Shown here: piece after piece, positions 36,913 to 49,958 of the stretch
How positions within the stretch are numbered: the first letter of the stretch is position 1
Layout of the letters: each line of letters opens with the position of its first letter
Source of the DNA: Plasmopara viticola
Lineage: Eukaryota; Oomycota; Peronosporomycetes; Peronosporales; Peronosporaceae
Direction of reading: 5' to 3'
DNA length: 64,000 nt
Assembly: GCA_001695595.3 (NCBI GenBank)
Contig: MBPM02000107.1
Span: 140,632 to 204,631, forward strand
Notes under the pieces: generated by a model
Told to the model about the DNA's origin: nothing
Seen by the model: the letters and a program-made list of their open reading frames with translations, nothing else
Databases searched by the model: none
Position numbers and translations under genes: made by a program

Positions 36913-39900
36913 GAATGCTTGTAGCAGTAACTAGTTCTGGGAATAGTCCTCATGAAAAGCCGCGAGGCCAATAGCGATAATTTAATTCGTACGGAACGCA
37001 CTATTAATACCTATAGTACAAAGAAATTTCTCGCTTGTTAGCTTTGCAAAATGCCATTGGAAGCTTCACGAATGGATGCTTGTACAGCCAAGGGAAATAC
37101 AGGTGATATCACTATCTACATTCTTATTAATTGAATATGAGCATAATTTCTTTTGGCTGCGCCAAGGAACTTTACTCAGCTAGAAACATTACAATTATAA
37201 GCTCAAAACGAGGGAAATAGAGCCCCCAAAATTTAGTCATGTCGTCGATTTCTCTTGGACATGAAAAGTCAGCAGACGGAGTCACTAGGACGCGGTCACA
37301 TAGCACCTCACTTAGAGGGGGCACGCAGGATACATAATTAAATATGCACGCGCAATTGTACATGGCCATAGAAACACATTTCGAGTCTTGATAAAAGTAC
37401 GCCGACGAACGATTGCGGTCAGCTCAAAAAAGCTGTCTGATGGTTTTCAAGGAGCACTTAAAATCGCTTCGACTGCCCAATACTATGAATTTCGAGAACT
37501 TCGACAGTATAGTCATTTCTTGTCCTGGACATGGACAAGTATGACTTGATCCTGGGCATGCTGTGGCAAGAAAGCTTAACCACTGAATAGACTGGCGAAG
37601 CTACATCAATGAACTAATTGCCTAATCCCACTCTCGAGTGTACGACTCCTAGGAAGTAAAGCTTGGACAAGTATACGCCAGACATAAATATGGAAGTTAT
37701 TAGCGATATTAATGTCTCCATACAGATTGACGTGACGCCGACAGCACCGGCTGCCGAAAATACTAGAAGATCGCTTTAAATGTGATTATAGGTGGGTAGC
37801 ATAGATCATTAAATGCAAATAACAAAGTTACACAAGCGGCTAACATAGGTTCCAAGACACAGTCGGTAGCACAGCTCAACAGGCAGCAAGGCTCTGCAAA
37901 AGGCTAGCATATGTCCCCAAGACAAAGTAGGTCGCACAGATCAAGAGATGGACGACGATGTACACAAGGGGGGGTAACATTGCCGCTTGAAATACAACCG
38001 TGATCCCTGGGCATCACGAGTAAATAGAGATCTTAATCGTAGGGTTTATGATCAAAATAATCGTCGGGTTGCGTCAGTTGTACTCCAATAAGACAAAAGT
38101 CAGATGTGTCAGCGTGAAGCAAAGCTTAAGATATCAAAGCTACTAAGTCCTGAAAATCGCAAATATTTAAAGGTGTTATTCCTCAAAATCAATAAATTTT
38201 ACACATTACGGACGTATAGGCAGCGTAGCCACGCTTGAGCTAAAGTTTTTTAAGAAACCCAAGACTTCGACATATATTTTAGTAAAGAAAAGCTTAGATA
38301 TGACCATCAGAATCCCAACCAAATTTAGTCCTGCTGTCAGCCATGAAATACTGTACTAGCAAACAATGACTTCCGAGGGGAAAGTGGCTTTAGCTAATTA
38401 ATACTTTTTGTTTTCAACGCACAGAATGACTAAGCGAGGAAGTTTAGGCCGCGTATTCGTCAACAACACGCTACAAATGGAAAAATGAACTAGAAGTAGC
38501 AAAAAGCTCATGCTTGAATAAAGCCAAACAGTGCAGCCATACATACACAAAAAAGAGACATTTCGCTTGGCGACATGTCCGTAGCGTCGTGCTATGAGGG
38601 TAATGAAGGTTTTCGCAACGACTCCAACGGCGTTTCACATTGCTTTGACCATTACAGACTATCTTCTATATATGCTTTGTTAAATTAATGTCCATAGCCG
38701 CTCTTAGAAAAAAATGTCGGCTCTGGCGAAAAACAATTTAGAGTTGTTTAAAATAGGTTTCAGGGGCTAGGACTGATTAGCATCAGCAAATGTAACTTTG
38801 ACGCAGAAGGAACTAATCCTTCGACTGAATTAAAGTAGCCCGGACAAGCAAGAGACCACTTTGATTAGCTTACGCCACCTCGTCCATAATCATCACCGTC
38901 GACCTTTCCTTTACGCACGTCACTTTTTTCTTGGCTTTAAAGTTTATCAGATACTCTCCTTTTACTTCATCTAAACCTTCTCCTTTTTCCATTTCCTCGT
39001 AAAGTTTTGTCCTTTTGTGTAGCATCTCTTTTGACCTTTTAATCCAGGCAAAGTGATTTGAAAAGGAAACAGAGCAGGTCGACCAATCGCACAAGTATAA
39101 TACTTTTATCACAAAGTTTATTTCCGATCGAATTATCAAGTATTTTGAGGGATACTGGGAGAGCCGGCACCAAAATGCTTATAATGTCATCAAGGAAAGC
39201 CTTCAGTGATTACTTGCACAAGCTTTGCCCAACAAGACAAAGCATTAAGCGTCGTTTGCGATGCTTCCAACTATGTTATTGGCTGCGCGCTGCTGCAACT
39301 TGATTGAATTATTATAAGCTATAAGTCTGATCTAGTCCAGGCAATTCTGGAATGTCGGACGAAACATTATATAAAGTACGCACTGGTGTAGTTTTGTGAG
39401 CGCCTTTTAAAAAGTAAGCCCGTTGCGTGCCATACAAATCAAGCATCGCTGAAAGATCGTATACATTTTGACGGACCAAGCGTGCAATAGTAACTCACTC
39501 AATGCATACATCTTACAAAACAATTTTCTAGTCAAAGTAAGAAATCCTCTTGTTCTTCTTTGAAAAGTCCTAAACTATTTGCTTGCTGCTGTAGCAATTG
39601 TCAGAGCTAGTATTTTGTCGAATGAAAATTGGTTGCTAAATTTTTTGAAAATGCTAATAAAACTTGGATAGTAGGTGAGTCAATTACTAAAATAAGCACA
39701 ATGACTAATCCGCTCATATTTAAAAAAGGTAAAGTATGCGCTCACAGAAAAGACACAGGTGTGGCAAAATAGCTAATAAGATTTACAGCTTTTTTGTCTA
39801 ATAGGATGCGAGCTTGAAGTCTGGCTAAAAATATGTAACGGAATCTGCATCTGCTTTCTAGATGTCGAAGCTTATTAGCTGAGGATTGGCTTAAGAGCGG

Positions 39901-42900
39901 TCATACACAATCGGTTTGCCCAAAGGTGCAGCGGGGCTGCTCCAAAAGAAATTGTGACACCAGGTCTACGATCTTCGCTTTGCATGGATCTCATATTGTT
40001 ATTACTAGTTTCTACGTCCTTAGATAGCTTAAGGTGATTCTTCTCATACAATTCGCTTACATGAGTCGAACACTTACAAAAAAAAGCGTTGCGACCGACT
40101 AGCGTGCGCGTTAAGCAATTCTGCACTCTCTCTGATCAAGCGTTTTTAGTCGGAGCTTATCGCTGCTAATTTTAATGTGACATAAGAGCACGAGGTAGCA
40201 ATCAAAAGACACAGGCGAGCTTCGTCTTTGTTCCCGACGAGTCCATTGTGATTACCTTGGAAATTTTTTCAGGTATTATGGGTGCCTATGGCATTAGGCA
40301 TTAGTACCAGAACTTATTGAACTTTAAGCCGACGACCTTGACCGCATTTTCCTAGACATGCACCGAGCGCCAAATTTTTAAAAGAGCTTTATAATTTATT
40401 TTGGAGCATTGAGCGCGTAGTTGCATAGCTCTGCGAGCAGTGAGTTCGACTCGCGCCCCCTGAGACAACAGCTGACTCAGATTCGACTTTCGATGTATTT
40501 GACGGGTTGACCTTCAGTTGCTGTGCCTACTTTTGACTACATTTCGAAGTTTTTTGTATCTATCTGATTCGAAATAAAGAAAAGATTGAGCAGGCCCACG
40601 GAAATTGTTTGGTGCGTGCTCCCATCTCTTTCAATCAATTACGCATGTACATTTAGCTTTCTCTAGCTATGAGATTAATTGGTTTGACGACGCGCTGAAG
40701 CAATTTTGGCCTCCGAGAAGACAATAACTAAATATGTGTTTTTATTTCTTAATGCTTTATTTGAGCATTTTCTCTCTTTTTTCTTGTCGTTTACTATTGC
40801 TTGAATGCACTTAGTTGCTTATAACAAAGTCACTAACGTTTTGTGAAAACTTGATTCAAAACCAAGACGCTTACTTTTTGTGTAATTTTATGTAGAACTG
40901 GTGATCCCAACAAGCCGCTCGGTGAATACCCTATCAGACTAAGAGGATTGATAGCATATTAAAGACAAAATTCACGACATGTAGCTTATTCATTTGCGTT
41001 AAATAGTGATGAGCCAGTTAAAGGATAGCCATTATTTAGTACATACTCAATGAGCGAAAGCATACTGCTCCAAAACCACGCTAGGCAAGACGTCTTAGAC
41101 GACGCAAATCACCCACTCTGTCAGGCAATCGCTCTGCAAGTGATCCAATATGACTATGATCAAAACAATCCAAAACTACTTTTTGTTAGGAGCTCATAAA
41201 GTGGGAATATTGGCAAGAATCAACCGACTCTGAACGTCGATGTTATTGAATGATTTTCTCTACTAAATTGATCGTGGCAGGCACAACTAGTAAACAAGTA
41301 TTTAACCCAATTGCTACGCAGGATCTACACTACCCACGTACCTGCCTAATTTTTTGAAGGAGCCCATAGAGGTCGCAACTGATATGCCAGCAGCTTAACG
41401 GCACTGACAAGTTTGTCAAACGCGCAGCTGTATTCGGTAAAAGTTAAGCGCGCTGACGCAATTTCCTTTATGCGCATATATGCTTAGAACATACAGCTTC
41501 AGCCACTAGAGTGGGCGCCTACCATTTTTTTCTCTAGTTTTGTCCATGATCATCGCAAATTGGTGATTGGCGAGCCTCATTGAAAATTCGAGAACGTAAA
41601 CTCTTATCATAATAAAAGCACCGCTGGAAAGTATCACTGGCTAAAACGCCGTGACAATTTGCCCAGATCAACAAACTACTCTCTCATGGGTCTGCAGCAA
41701 GCCTACGCTAATGTTAACGACGCCAGACTAAGACACTTTTTGTGTTTGTCTACTCAAAAAAGCCGGCCAATTCATGAGAGTTTTGATCTTAGCCGAGATT
41801 GCCCGAAGACGTATAACCCTCGAAAAAGCTCTTTTGCACTGAAGACACAACTACCTGCGCTAGCATAAAGCTAATTTGTGCACAAGCACTAGGGATCTGT
41901 TGCAACTGGGCGATGTTTTGTTCACGTACGTCTTCCCGGACTCTACACGACTATGCACATAATCTTTTATCAACATAAGTATGAGATCTCGCCCTGTGGA
42001 GCCTAAACACTTCCGTTTATGCGACTTAGGAGTTTTTGAGGTATGAGTAGCCACCCCTAGAAACAACCACTTCAAATGCTCACCGCTACCAACGGTATTT
42101 TTCTCTCTCGCACGAAAAGGTAAAATTCTTGTCCGACAAGTCGATTGCTTGGCAAATCGTATATACAGCCATGCTGTTCGCGGCACAATTTGCTGAAAAT
42201 CAGCGCCTATGATAAGATGGTTTTATTTTTAAATGTCACCTTTCCACATTTGTATCTGGCTTTCTGATGCAAAATGACGGAGTTGAAGCAAAAGGCTTTC
42301 ATTGCTGAACCGTTATCATCTCGTAATTTACACAAAAGATTGTGCCAATGGCGTCAGAGGGGCTCCTTTGGTATCAGCCACTCTATATTACGTAAACTAT
42401 AGCTCCTAAAATTAAGTACAACCACCTTGATCAGATACCAAAAAACGAAAGCGGTCCTTGATTGGGTACTATATACGAAAGAATAGTACGAATTTGATGG
42501 CTCCTTTAAAGTTGAAGATTTACTCAACATCATCTAGAATGGCTTTCATAAGCAACGATGAAAAGTTGTAACCTTTAGTTCAAATTACCACCCTTCGGCT
42601 TTGTCTTTTACCTTGCAGGCCCTGTCAAGCTCTGCCGTAGAGCTCAAGCAAAGCCTTCACAGAGAAAGTGAAGTCTTTATTATTTTTCCTCCGACTTTAC
42701 CGGAAACCATATTGATCAGGGTGTACAGCCGTCATTTACCGACATGTCTATTTCGCTTTCTCCTCGTCAAAACAAGAAGCTTAGCACTACCCAATGAAAG
42801 TTACTCGTTGTTGTCTTCTCCTTGACGAGATTAACGGCCCTAAGCAAACTTTAGTGTCGTATTCGTATAAACACGATTGCGCAATTACGCACCAACAGCT

Positions 42901-45557
42901 ACATTGACGCCCCAACGAGCTCTCGTCATGAGAGCCCCGCTTAGAGGAGTTGTACCGTCCGACATGCATGAAACAAAAGGACAGCACACCGCGTCAGGCC
43001 AATCAAGTTTCGCCGAACATATAGTAATGCTGCTAACGACGAGCGTTTTTATAGACTACGTGTGACTCTCCGTGACCACGTCCTAATTTTCTTGGTCCGC
43101 AGCCAGTTATATTTGCACAGCATGAAGCAAACGCTGCCCCTACAGCGTTGCCCACGCATCGGTAAAGTCTAGTCTTTGAGAAAGTCAGCTAGGCCGTTTA
43201 CGCCACGCTGCGAGTTCTATGCCTTACAAGCACCACTCGGTAGTTAACGTGCTACTCTGTAGATACATTTGACATAGTATAATCAGCCTTTTAAGGTTGA
43301 CTCTGATGTCAGTGACATGTAGCGAATGTGCTTTGTACGAGCATTGCCCAGTCACCTCCCGCTTCAAAGCCTTAATTTTTACGCAGCATTAGTGTTAATA
43401 TGACATGTCGGCTTATTAAATGATCCAATATATCAGTAACACTTCGTTTTTGTATTTATTAGTTACCATTGCTCGACTGAAAGCAAAGTGGGTATTTTTG
43501 ACTCTTGGAAACCGCGGGTATGTGGCACTACTTCCATGGTAAAATCATACGTCGCATTTAGGTCACTTACGAAACAGCGCTTGATGCTACTAAAGTCGAG
43601 GAACTTCACACCTACATCCACCAGGGTCCCGCGTATTTGATGTTCATTTCGTTCAGTAAAGCGTGATAAAGTCAATCATACGTGCATGTAGAACATCAGC
43701 ACGTAGATGTCTACCTATGATAGTGGGGTATAAGCAAAAGTCGTCCTTAGTACACAAAAATTCTTCAGAACTACCTCAATTTTTTGTTAGTCTAGGGTTG
43801 AAAGAACGTATCGCGTGACAAAGTACGGTAATTTTTGGAGCTAAGTCAAGTACACCTTCAATTTCTCTCTGAAATCAGCAAAATTGAGTTCTTTCTTAGC
43901 AGGATGTCTCGTTCTCCGCAACATACTAAAAAAAACTCTTGGCTCGCTGAAGCTTGGCACGTTCGACACAGGGGCGAATTGGCGGGATATGGTTGGCGTT
44001 GCAGCATACAAATTTTAGCAAATGCCCATAAGCTGGCCCACAGCTCCGACTTCACCTTCCCCTCATCAGCATAGCTGTGATTCGCGTGGATTGGAACGCC
44101 CGGCGGGCCTAACCTTTGTAAGCTTGCCTCTATTCATACCGCTTGTAAAAATACTTCAGCATTCAATGCCGATTTTCAAGGGTCGAGTGTACACAGATTA
44201 CCTCTGTTTAGGCTGCAAATATAGGACAATGACTGCAAGCTTCTATGAGATAGGGTTGCTGGCTATTTCAGCCAGAAGAGCTCTTGACCTTTCAACAAAA
44301 CCCACAGGTTAGTCTCTTTCGTGTGGCTTACAAGAAAGTGTGATACGTATAACTAAGCGCCTTAAATGCTTGCTTTATTTGGTAAGTTGCTGAATTCAGA
44401 TAGAAAATGCCACCTATGCTGAGGTTTTGTGCGTAATTATTCATTTGTGTGATTGCCCATCGAGCTTTAAGACGGCAAAACCCGTTTGCTTTCACTATGT
44501 TTGAAGCAAAATGGATATTATGTGAGTCTAAATTTTCTGTTTGCTTGTGCGCTTACCGTGGTTTTGATTTAGGTATGACATCTCGGGGTTACTGACGGGG
44601 TTGACTTTGTCATGTTCTTTAGTAAGTGTTTTAACAGGTCGTTCTCGTAGTTGTAGAGTGTCTTTACACGCGTGTAATCGCGTCAGACCTCGTGCAACCT
44701 AGTATTACAATTAAGCAGATTGTCAGCTTTGTCGAAGCGAGTGATCGTACTTAATTATCCACCAAAAGGATTAGTCTTATATACTCAGGTGCAGATTGGC
44801 TTTAAGTGCTACCAGATGTTGTGGTGGTGCCGTAGCCTTTTGCTTAAATAGGCTAGAATTTAGGTATCTGACCTTCGTTTGCTGCTAAGAACATACTTAT
44901 CGACAGCCGATACTCCAGAGGTTTATCGTTCTCGACTCTATCGTACTCGAGTTAGATTCGTTAGTAGATATGTCTCGCGACGTCATCGGTGTCCCAAAAA
45001 CTGTATTGGGTTAATGTTTCCCAACTACAGCTAATGCACACAAGAAAAGTGTATTCTTTTTTGTGAACCACGAGTTAATTTGTATCATACAAACGCACGA
45101 GTTTGGCCTTTTGTCGTACAATAAATAGCTTGTCAATCTTGGCTCTGTCGTTTTTTTATCGCAATGCGACGCTTGTAGACACAAGTTTAAGCAAAGCAGT
45201 TTAATCTCACAGACGCAAAATCGTTCTTATAAATAGACATCCTTCGAAGATAGACAAAAACAAAGAAGTACGTTTTTAACTTCGACGCGTATGTTTCTCT
45301 TTTCGATCGCTGACTTTGGCTTACAATATGTATAATCAATCTTCAAAGCGATTTACTCGGTGATTGCAAGATCATCTACAGCAAAGTGTCCCAATGTATA
45401 AATAAGACTATCTGAAATGATGAGACAGAAATCGTTAATCACAATATTTCGCAATATTATTTTTTCTTCTTCACATTTTGCGGTAAATTTGAATTTCACA
45501 AGTATTATCAATATTAGACCCCTCTACTTCCTTTTCCTTCACAATATTCGTCGTAAA
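36913..45557. other. Decayed intergenic block with retrotransposon remnants
   Basis: About 8.6 kb of AT-rich sequence with frequent stops in all frames. Apart from the Ty3/gypsy remnants at 37519-39492 I recognise no gene. Frames of 60-108 codons at 41659, 41860, 42601, 43463 and 44022 have no family motif and probably occur by chance. Confidence 0.5.
37519..39492 (+). mobile_element. Degenerate Ty3/gypsy retrotransposon pol remnant
   Basis: At 37519-37587 one frame reads LVLDMDKYDLILGMLWQE, the C-terminal signature of a gypsy aspartic protease (YD-LILGM-W), and then hits a stop. At 39251-39298 the frame reads VVCDASNYVIGCALLQ, matching the RNase H motif (DAS-Y-IG-LLQ). At about 39428-39492 a further piece reads HTNQASLKDRIHF, like the TDHASL segment. 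Order, strand and the roughly 1.7-kb spacing fit one pol gene. The reverse transcriptase between them is too decayed for me to read, and no LTRs were found. This is an old inactive copy. Confidence 0.72.
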
Positions 45558-45791
45558 ATGAAAGTATTTGAACCGTCGCCGACCATTAATTACACCTTCG
45601 TCGCGGGAGCATACGCCTTCTTTACGGTGCTGTGCGCGGTGCTTTTGGTGTTGCACTCTATCACGCCACAATTGGAGGGTTTCTACGTCGTGCTAGTTCC
45701 GTTCGTACCCTGCTTTTTCTGGAGTCTCGTGGTGCGCCACAAATGGCTGCAGCTGCCCAGCGAGGACGCGGACGAAGCCAAGACCAAGTAG
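45558..45791 (+). CDS. Small two-helix membrane protein, unknown family
   Basis: Single-exon frame of 78 codons including stop, starting MKVFEPSPTINYTF. Two hydrophobic helices are evident: about residues 14-33 (GAYAFFTVLCAVLLVL) and about 41-60 (GFYVVLVPFVPCFFWSLVV), followed by a charged tail (SEDADEAKTK). GC content in this frame is clearly above the flanking decayed DNA, which supports a real gene. In-frame upstream ATGs from 45417 extend it, but that stretch is AT-rich and noncoding in appearance. I do not recognise the family; endomembrane location is inferred. It converges on DNAAF5 with 112 bp between stops. Confidence 0.65.
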   Translation: MKVFEPSPTINYTFVAGAYAFFTVLCAVLLVLHSITPQLEGFYVVLVPFVPCFFWSLVVRHKWLQLPSEDADEAKTK

Positions 45792-45903
45792 TTGATCGCT
45801 TGGAATACTCATTTCAAATGCCTATTCATACACAAATTTTATTTATAGAGATTTGTGTCGGGTTTCCTTAAAGTTTTGGCTCAAGTTGTAAATTTCTGTA
45901 ATA

Positions 45904-48620
45904 TCATGTAGCTTCAGCATTCAAAGAGGACAACAGGTTGGTCCAGTGCTGAACTTCAGTTGACAACGTCAAGGAGTCACTTTTCATTTTGAACTCCGCC
46001 TGTACTCTCTCCACTAGTCGCATAAGCACCAGCTTAAAGCTCTCCTCCCTTGCAATGTGTGCTTTATTGGCGAATTCAGTTGCAGCATTCAAAACGACGC
46101 TTTTTGCGTGCAAGCAGTCGGTATTGTTGGCTGATGGAGGTTGGTCAGATTGCAAGATCGTCTCAAATAGATTGTTGAGCTCGGTTTTGTGTCCCAACAA
46201 TAGGGAAAGTGGTGCCGACGCGACTATTTGTTGAAAAGCGAGTTGTGCTGCACAGTGTGGCGACCACTGGACAGCGAGCAGATTCTGGAGCTCTACAAGT
46301 GAGCGCTGAAGTAACAATGGACCGTGTTTGTTGTACACCTCATCAACACACGTGAGTGATTCGAGATTTGCCAAACATTCGAGCACACAAGATCCTCTAA
46401 GTAGCAAAAGCAAATATAATTTCAGTCATTGCAAACATTGATACAAGCAGTATACGTACTCTATCACGGCTGCCGAACAGTATGAACTCGCATTCACCAC
46501 GACACCAATGTCAAAAATTTGCGAGTAGCTTCGTTCCATTGATGCTAAGCGTCCGCATTCCAGGAAAAACGCAGTAATTACATCACGCCCTTTTCCTACA
46601 AATTAAAGAAAACGTGCGGGGTACATAGCCTCAAATCGGTTTTCGGTCTAGATCGTTGGCAAGTGTACGTACGCTCTAGCAGTTTTGTTAATTGCAAAAG
46701 TACTTGACCCAGTGCCAATCTCACCGCACTACTTTCGAGATCAAGAATTGACGGTAGCGCGATGATATCCAGGATCTCAGACACATGCGGGAGCACTGAT
46801 TTGTCCAGCGAGCCTTGTAACATACAATGCAAAACTTGTAATGCCACGGTTGTTTTCAAAGCAGTAGAGGTACCACTTCCTGCAAGCGGGACAACAACGT
46901 CGGAGTCCCCTCGAAGGCGCGAAAGTAACAGCGGTAAGAAAGTTTTTGGAGCTGCGAAACGTCCGGTAAGGTCAGCGCACTCTCTCAGCTCAGGAAGTAA
47001 ATTATCATCACTACTCCAAGCCCGCAACAGTGTATTTACTAACAAGTGCACGTCCACTGTAATGGTCTCTTCGCAGTAAACGAGCACACACTTTAAAAGT
47101 CGTACTGCATGAGCGCGAGTGGCATCTTGCCAATTGGCGAGCTCGCGTAAGATTGGATTTATAAATCGCCGAGCTCGACCCCGTACAAACAGCCGCGTGC
47201 CTAGTGACGGTCGACCAGCGGTAAATGGCATAGGCAATGGAGCGTGGTAATTGTATGTCGGATTTTTGCCATCGACTCCATATTGCTTCATTTCGATCAC
47301 CTCTTCTCCATGCTCACGTTCGTATCGCGAACCGAGAATCTCAAGTGTATAAATTGCATCGCTTGAAATAGCAAAATTGTCATCACTGACTGCACTAAGT
47401 AAATATGGCAGCAAACGCGACTCATGATCGTAGCGGTCAGGGAGATTGATCATCCAGTCGCTTATCATTGCAAAAAAGGCACGACGCACCATTGGATTTC
47501 GATCTTGATCGAGTTTTGCAAAGTAGTTAAGCCGAACTTCGGCTGTGTAGAAGGATGCTACAGGGATGACATTTTCATCGCGATGCCCAATTAGGTCGAC
47601 GATGGCTTCAGTGCCACTGCCTTTACACTTATCAACATTTGGACACGTCACTAATGCACGAATGGTTTCCACTACTACAACTCGCACACGCGCTACTCGA
47701 TGAAGCAATAGTGGCATTAAAGCGCGTATCGCTGCGACACTAAAGTGCTTCATGACCGAGACCATGTGATTGCTGATGCTCGCGAGAATTTGACAGCTTG
47801 TAATGTTAATTTCGTGAAAGTCATCGTGTATACCACTTATCAGGACCAGCAGTACGTCAAAAATGTACGCATGAAGAATCGATGAAGCTCGATTTTTAAA
47901 TGCGCTTTGTAAGACTGCGTTGATCAGACTGAGCAGCAGTAAACGAATCTCTTCGGATGGTTCGTTGGGCTTGAGTCGAGTGACCTGATTCTCCGCTACA
48001 TAGACTCTTCCACGCTTAAAAGCTTCATGCAAGAACAAATTGCGTGAAAAAACTTGGTTCTCTTCGTCGTATCCGTACTGGCTGTTGATGCGATTTGTGA
48101 TCGCTGGCATCAGGTACGGCAAGTAGCGAAGCAAATCTTCCTCTTCAGCAATGCACTTAGTGGTGACTCGCATGCAGATTTCTCGCACTTTCTCCACTGG
48201 GTCATTAAATCGCTTGAACAACGCTTTGGCCATCTCGGCAAAAGCGTTAAATGCCACAGTCTGCTCCTTGTCGTTGTTGAGAAAGAGCATTTCCAACGCA
48301 ATGGCTGCCTTCTTACGCACACTGCGTTGCTCGGAAGCCAGTTGATTAAGTATTTTCGGCAACCTTATGGCCTCCTCGTTCTTGACACTTTTGGAGTCAT
48401 CGCGAGTGTATGCACCAAGATTTAAATGCTCTGAAGTGCGCACAGGCCGGCGGATTGCGGATTTTTTTTGTTCGTGGTGGCAATTCCCGTGGTCAAAGAC
48501 TTGCAAAGAAGTCGATTTACCTCCACACTACAAAATTTGTTCTCCATCGTCAATTCCTGCCACAACGCGTCTACTCCACAGGTCTTCATCACCAGCGTAT
48601 GTATTATCGAAAAGTTGCAT
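45904..48620 (-). CDS. DNAAF5: Dynein axonemal assembly factor 5 (HEATR2) homologue
   Basis: Proposed exons, high to low: 48593-48620 (tentative), 46673-48430, 46460-46595 and 45904-46396. Phases fit and give 805 codons including stop (human DNAAF5 is 855). HEAT repeats run through the whole protein. Family-specific blocks include EVRLNYFAKLDQ, SDWMINLPDRYDHESRLLPY, the GRPSLGTRLFVRG segment, and LPELRECADLTGRFAAP. DNAAF5 acts in the cytoplasm to preassemble axonemal dynein arms, so it supports a flagellated stage. The last two splices are firm by phase. The first exon is uncertain: the main frame stays open to 48506 without an ATG, and a 28-nt exon beginning at 48620 is the best phase-matched solution I found. 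Confidence 0.85.
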
Positions 48621-49150
48621 ATTTTAAAGGTCACAAGATCCAGTTAGTTTTAATATGCTAATTAAGCCAGAATTCTTCTGGCCAAGCGCTTATTAGGTGT
48701 CGTGCATTAAAACTGGACCAGCGTGTTATGTTAGGCCAACCTTTCATTATCAATTACACACGGTTAACATTATGATGGTAACAGTGCCATGCTTGTAAAG
48801 AGAAGCTTCCAACACCGTGCAGCTCCTTAAATGATCTGATTAATGCAAAGAAAAGGAATAAGCTTGGACGGTGTGCTTGCACTTCAGTCTGCATGTATGT
48901 CTTAACTGAAAGTATGCGCATCATTGCAACAGAGAGATCTGAAGCGTACGTGCTTCCTTCGGCAGCCGTCATGGTACCTTAGCCCTTGCGAGCATATGCA
49001 CTACACTGCGTGTACACTACGTTAGCGGCGCGATGCTCAGCATTTAATCCCTTTTTGCCTTCTTAAGAAAAATCTTTAGCTCGCCCTTACCAATACTTGC
49101 ATTCTTTCCGTTCGCAGCCTCATCTTGTCAAGACATTTAAAGCTGTTTCG
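48621..49150. other. Intergenic, decayed edge of the tRNA array
   Basis: No gene recognised. Toward the right end (about 49140-49230) the sequence matches the array spacer (TCTAACTATCGCGAGGA followed by CACAGAAATGTTAC), so this is where degenerate array copies become detectable. Confidence 0.5.
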
Positions 49151-49211
49151 CTTATAAAGCTTTCAAGCCGCCAATAATGACATCTAACTATCGCGAGGAA
49201 TTATCAGCCAC

Positions 49212-49569
49212 AGAAATGTTACTTTTTCGGAAAAGGTTGGGGTGACGCCCTCCTTCCAAGCGCGGGTGCTAAATGCTCGCGCGCTTCGGGCAGGTGCTCT
49301 CGGGCATCTGCAGGTCTCTAACGAGTCTCACCCTCGACGCGACGGTCTCCAGCACCAGGGCGCCACCTGGGCTCTTACCAAGTCAGAAGTACACAAAATA
49401 ATGGAAGACCCTCACGGCCTCGGTGCTGGCTGCACTGCCCGCCGAACGAGACTCGACGTATGCGGACATCACTCTATGCCGTGGACTAGCCATAGAGCCT
49501 AGCACGTGCATAACTTGGCAACGCGATAACGTAATACAATACAATACAATACAAGAAATGTTACTTTTT
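49212..49569 (+). mobile_element. Short LINE-derived non-autonomous element, copy C1
   Basis: A body of about 329 bp (49225-49553) is flanked by a 16-bp direct repeat AGAAATGTTACTTTTT (49212-49227 and 49554-49569; the T-run makes the left boundary ambiguous). It carries the LINE 5' end (CGGAAAAGGTTGGGG..), a middle piece GCGCCACCTGGGCTCTTAC, and the LINE 3' end through CGTGCATAACTTGGC with an ACAAT pentanucleotide tail. Two internal blocks of the parent are missing. It is inserted in array spacer sequence. Confidence 0.9.
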
Positions 49570-49727
49570 GATCGGAGTTAGGAACTGCATTGACTTACAC
49601 GCATCGTAACAGTGTCCAAGAGTAAAATTACATTCAGTGTATATTCAACGTGTATCGTATGGTCATGACGGCATCTAAAGAAGTCATTTGCGGATTTACA
49701 GCTCAAACATATAAAGAGAAAGCTAGT

Positions 49728-49798
49728 GCTCTTATATTGTAATGATTAGCTTTCTAGACTTCAGACCCAGCGATACAGGTTTTAATTCCGTATTCGCT
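49728..49798 (+). pseudogene. tRNA-Gln pseudogene (old copy)
   Basis: Recognisable as a diverged TTG-type copy by GCTCTTAT..GTAATGATTAGC and CCAGCGATACAGGTTTTAAT, but the anticodon stem and T-arm are broken. Confidence 0.7.
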
Positions 49799-49958
49799 CC
49801 GTTCTGCATTTTAAAATCGCCGGGAGAGAAGCCGTGACGCTTATTGTTGTACACTGTGCAAAGCTTTGTCATGAGGGCCATGGTGAATAGGGTGATCTGG
49901 TAGCGTAAAGATTACTACTCTAAATTTTAAATTCAGTAATCCACTTTCAAATCTTGGT

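Noticed and set aside
40420..40480. tRNA-like string ending GAGTTCGACTCGCGCCCCC
   Set aside because: It resembles a T-arm, but no cloverleaf with acceptor pairing can be drawn.
46762..47079. Plus-strand frames inside DNAAF5 and similar frames inside PWP2
   Set aside because: They are antisense shadows of well-supported coding exons.
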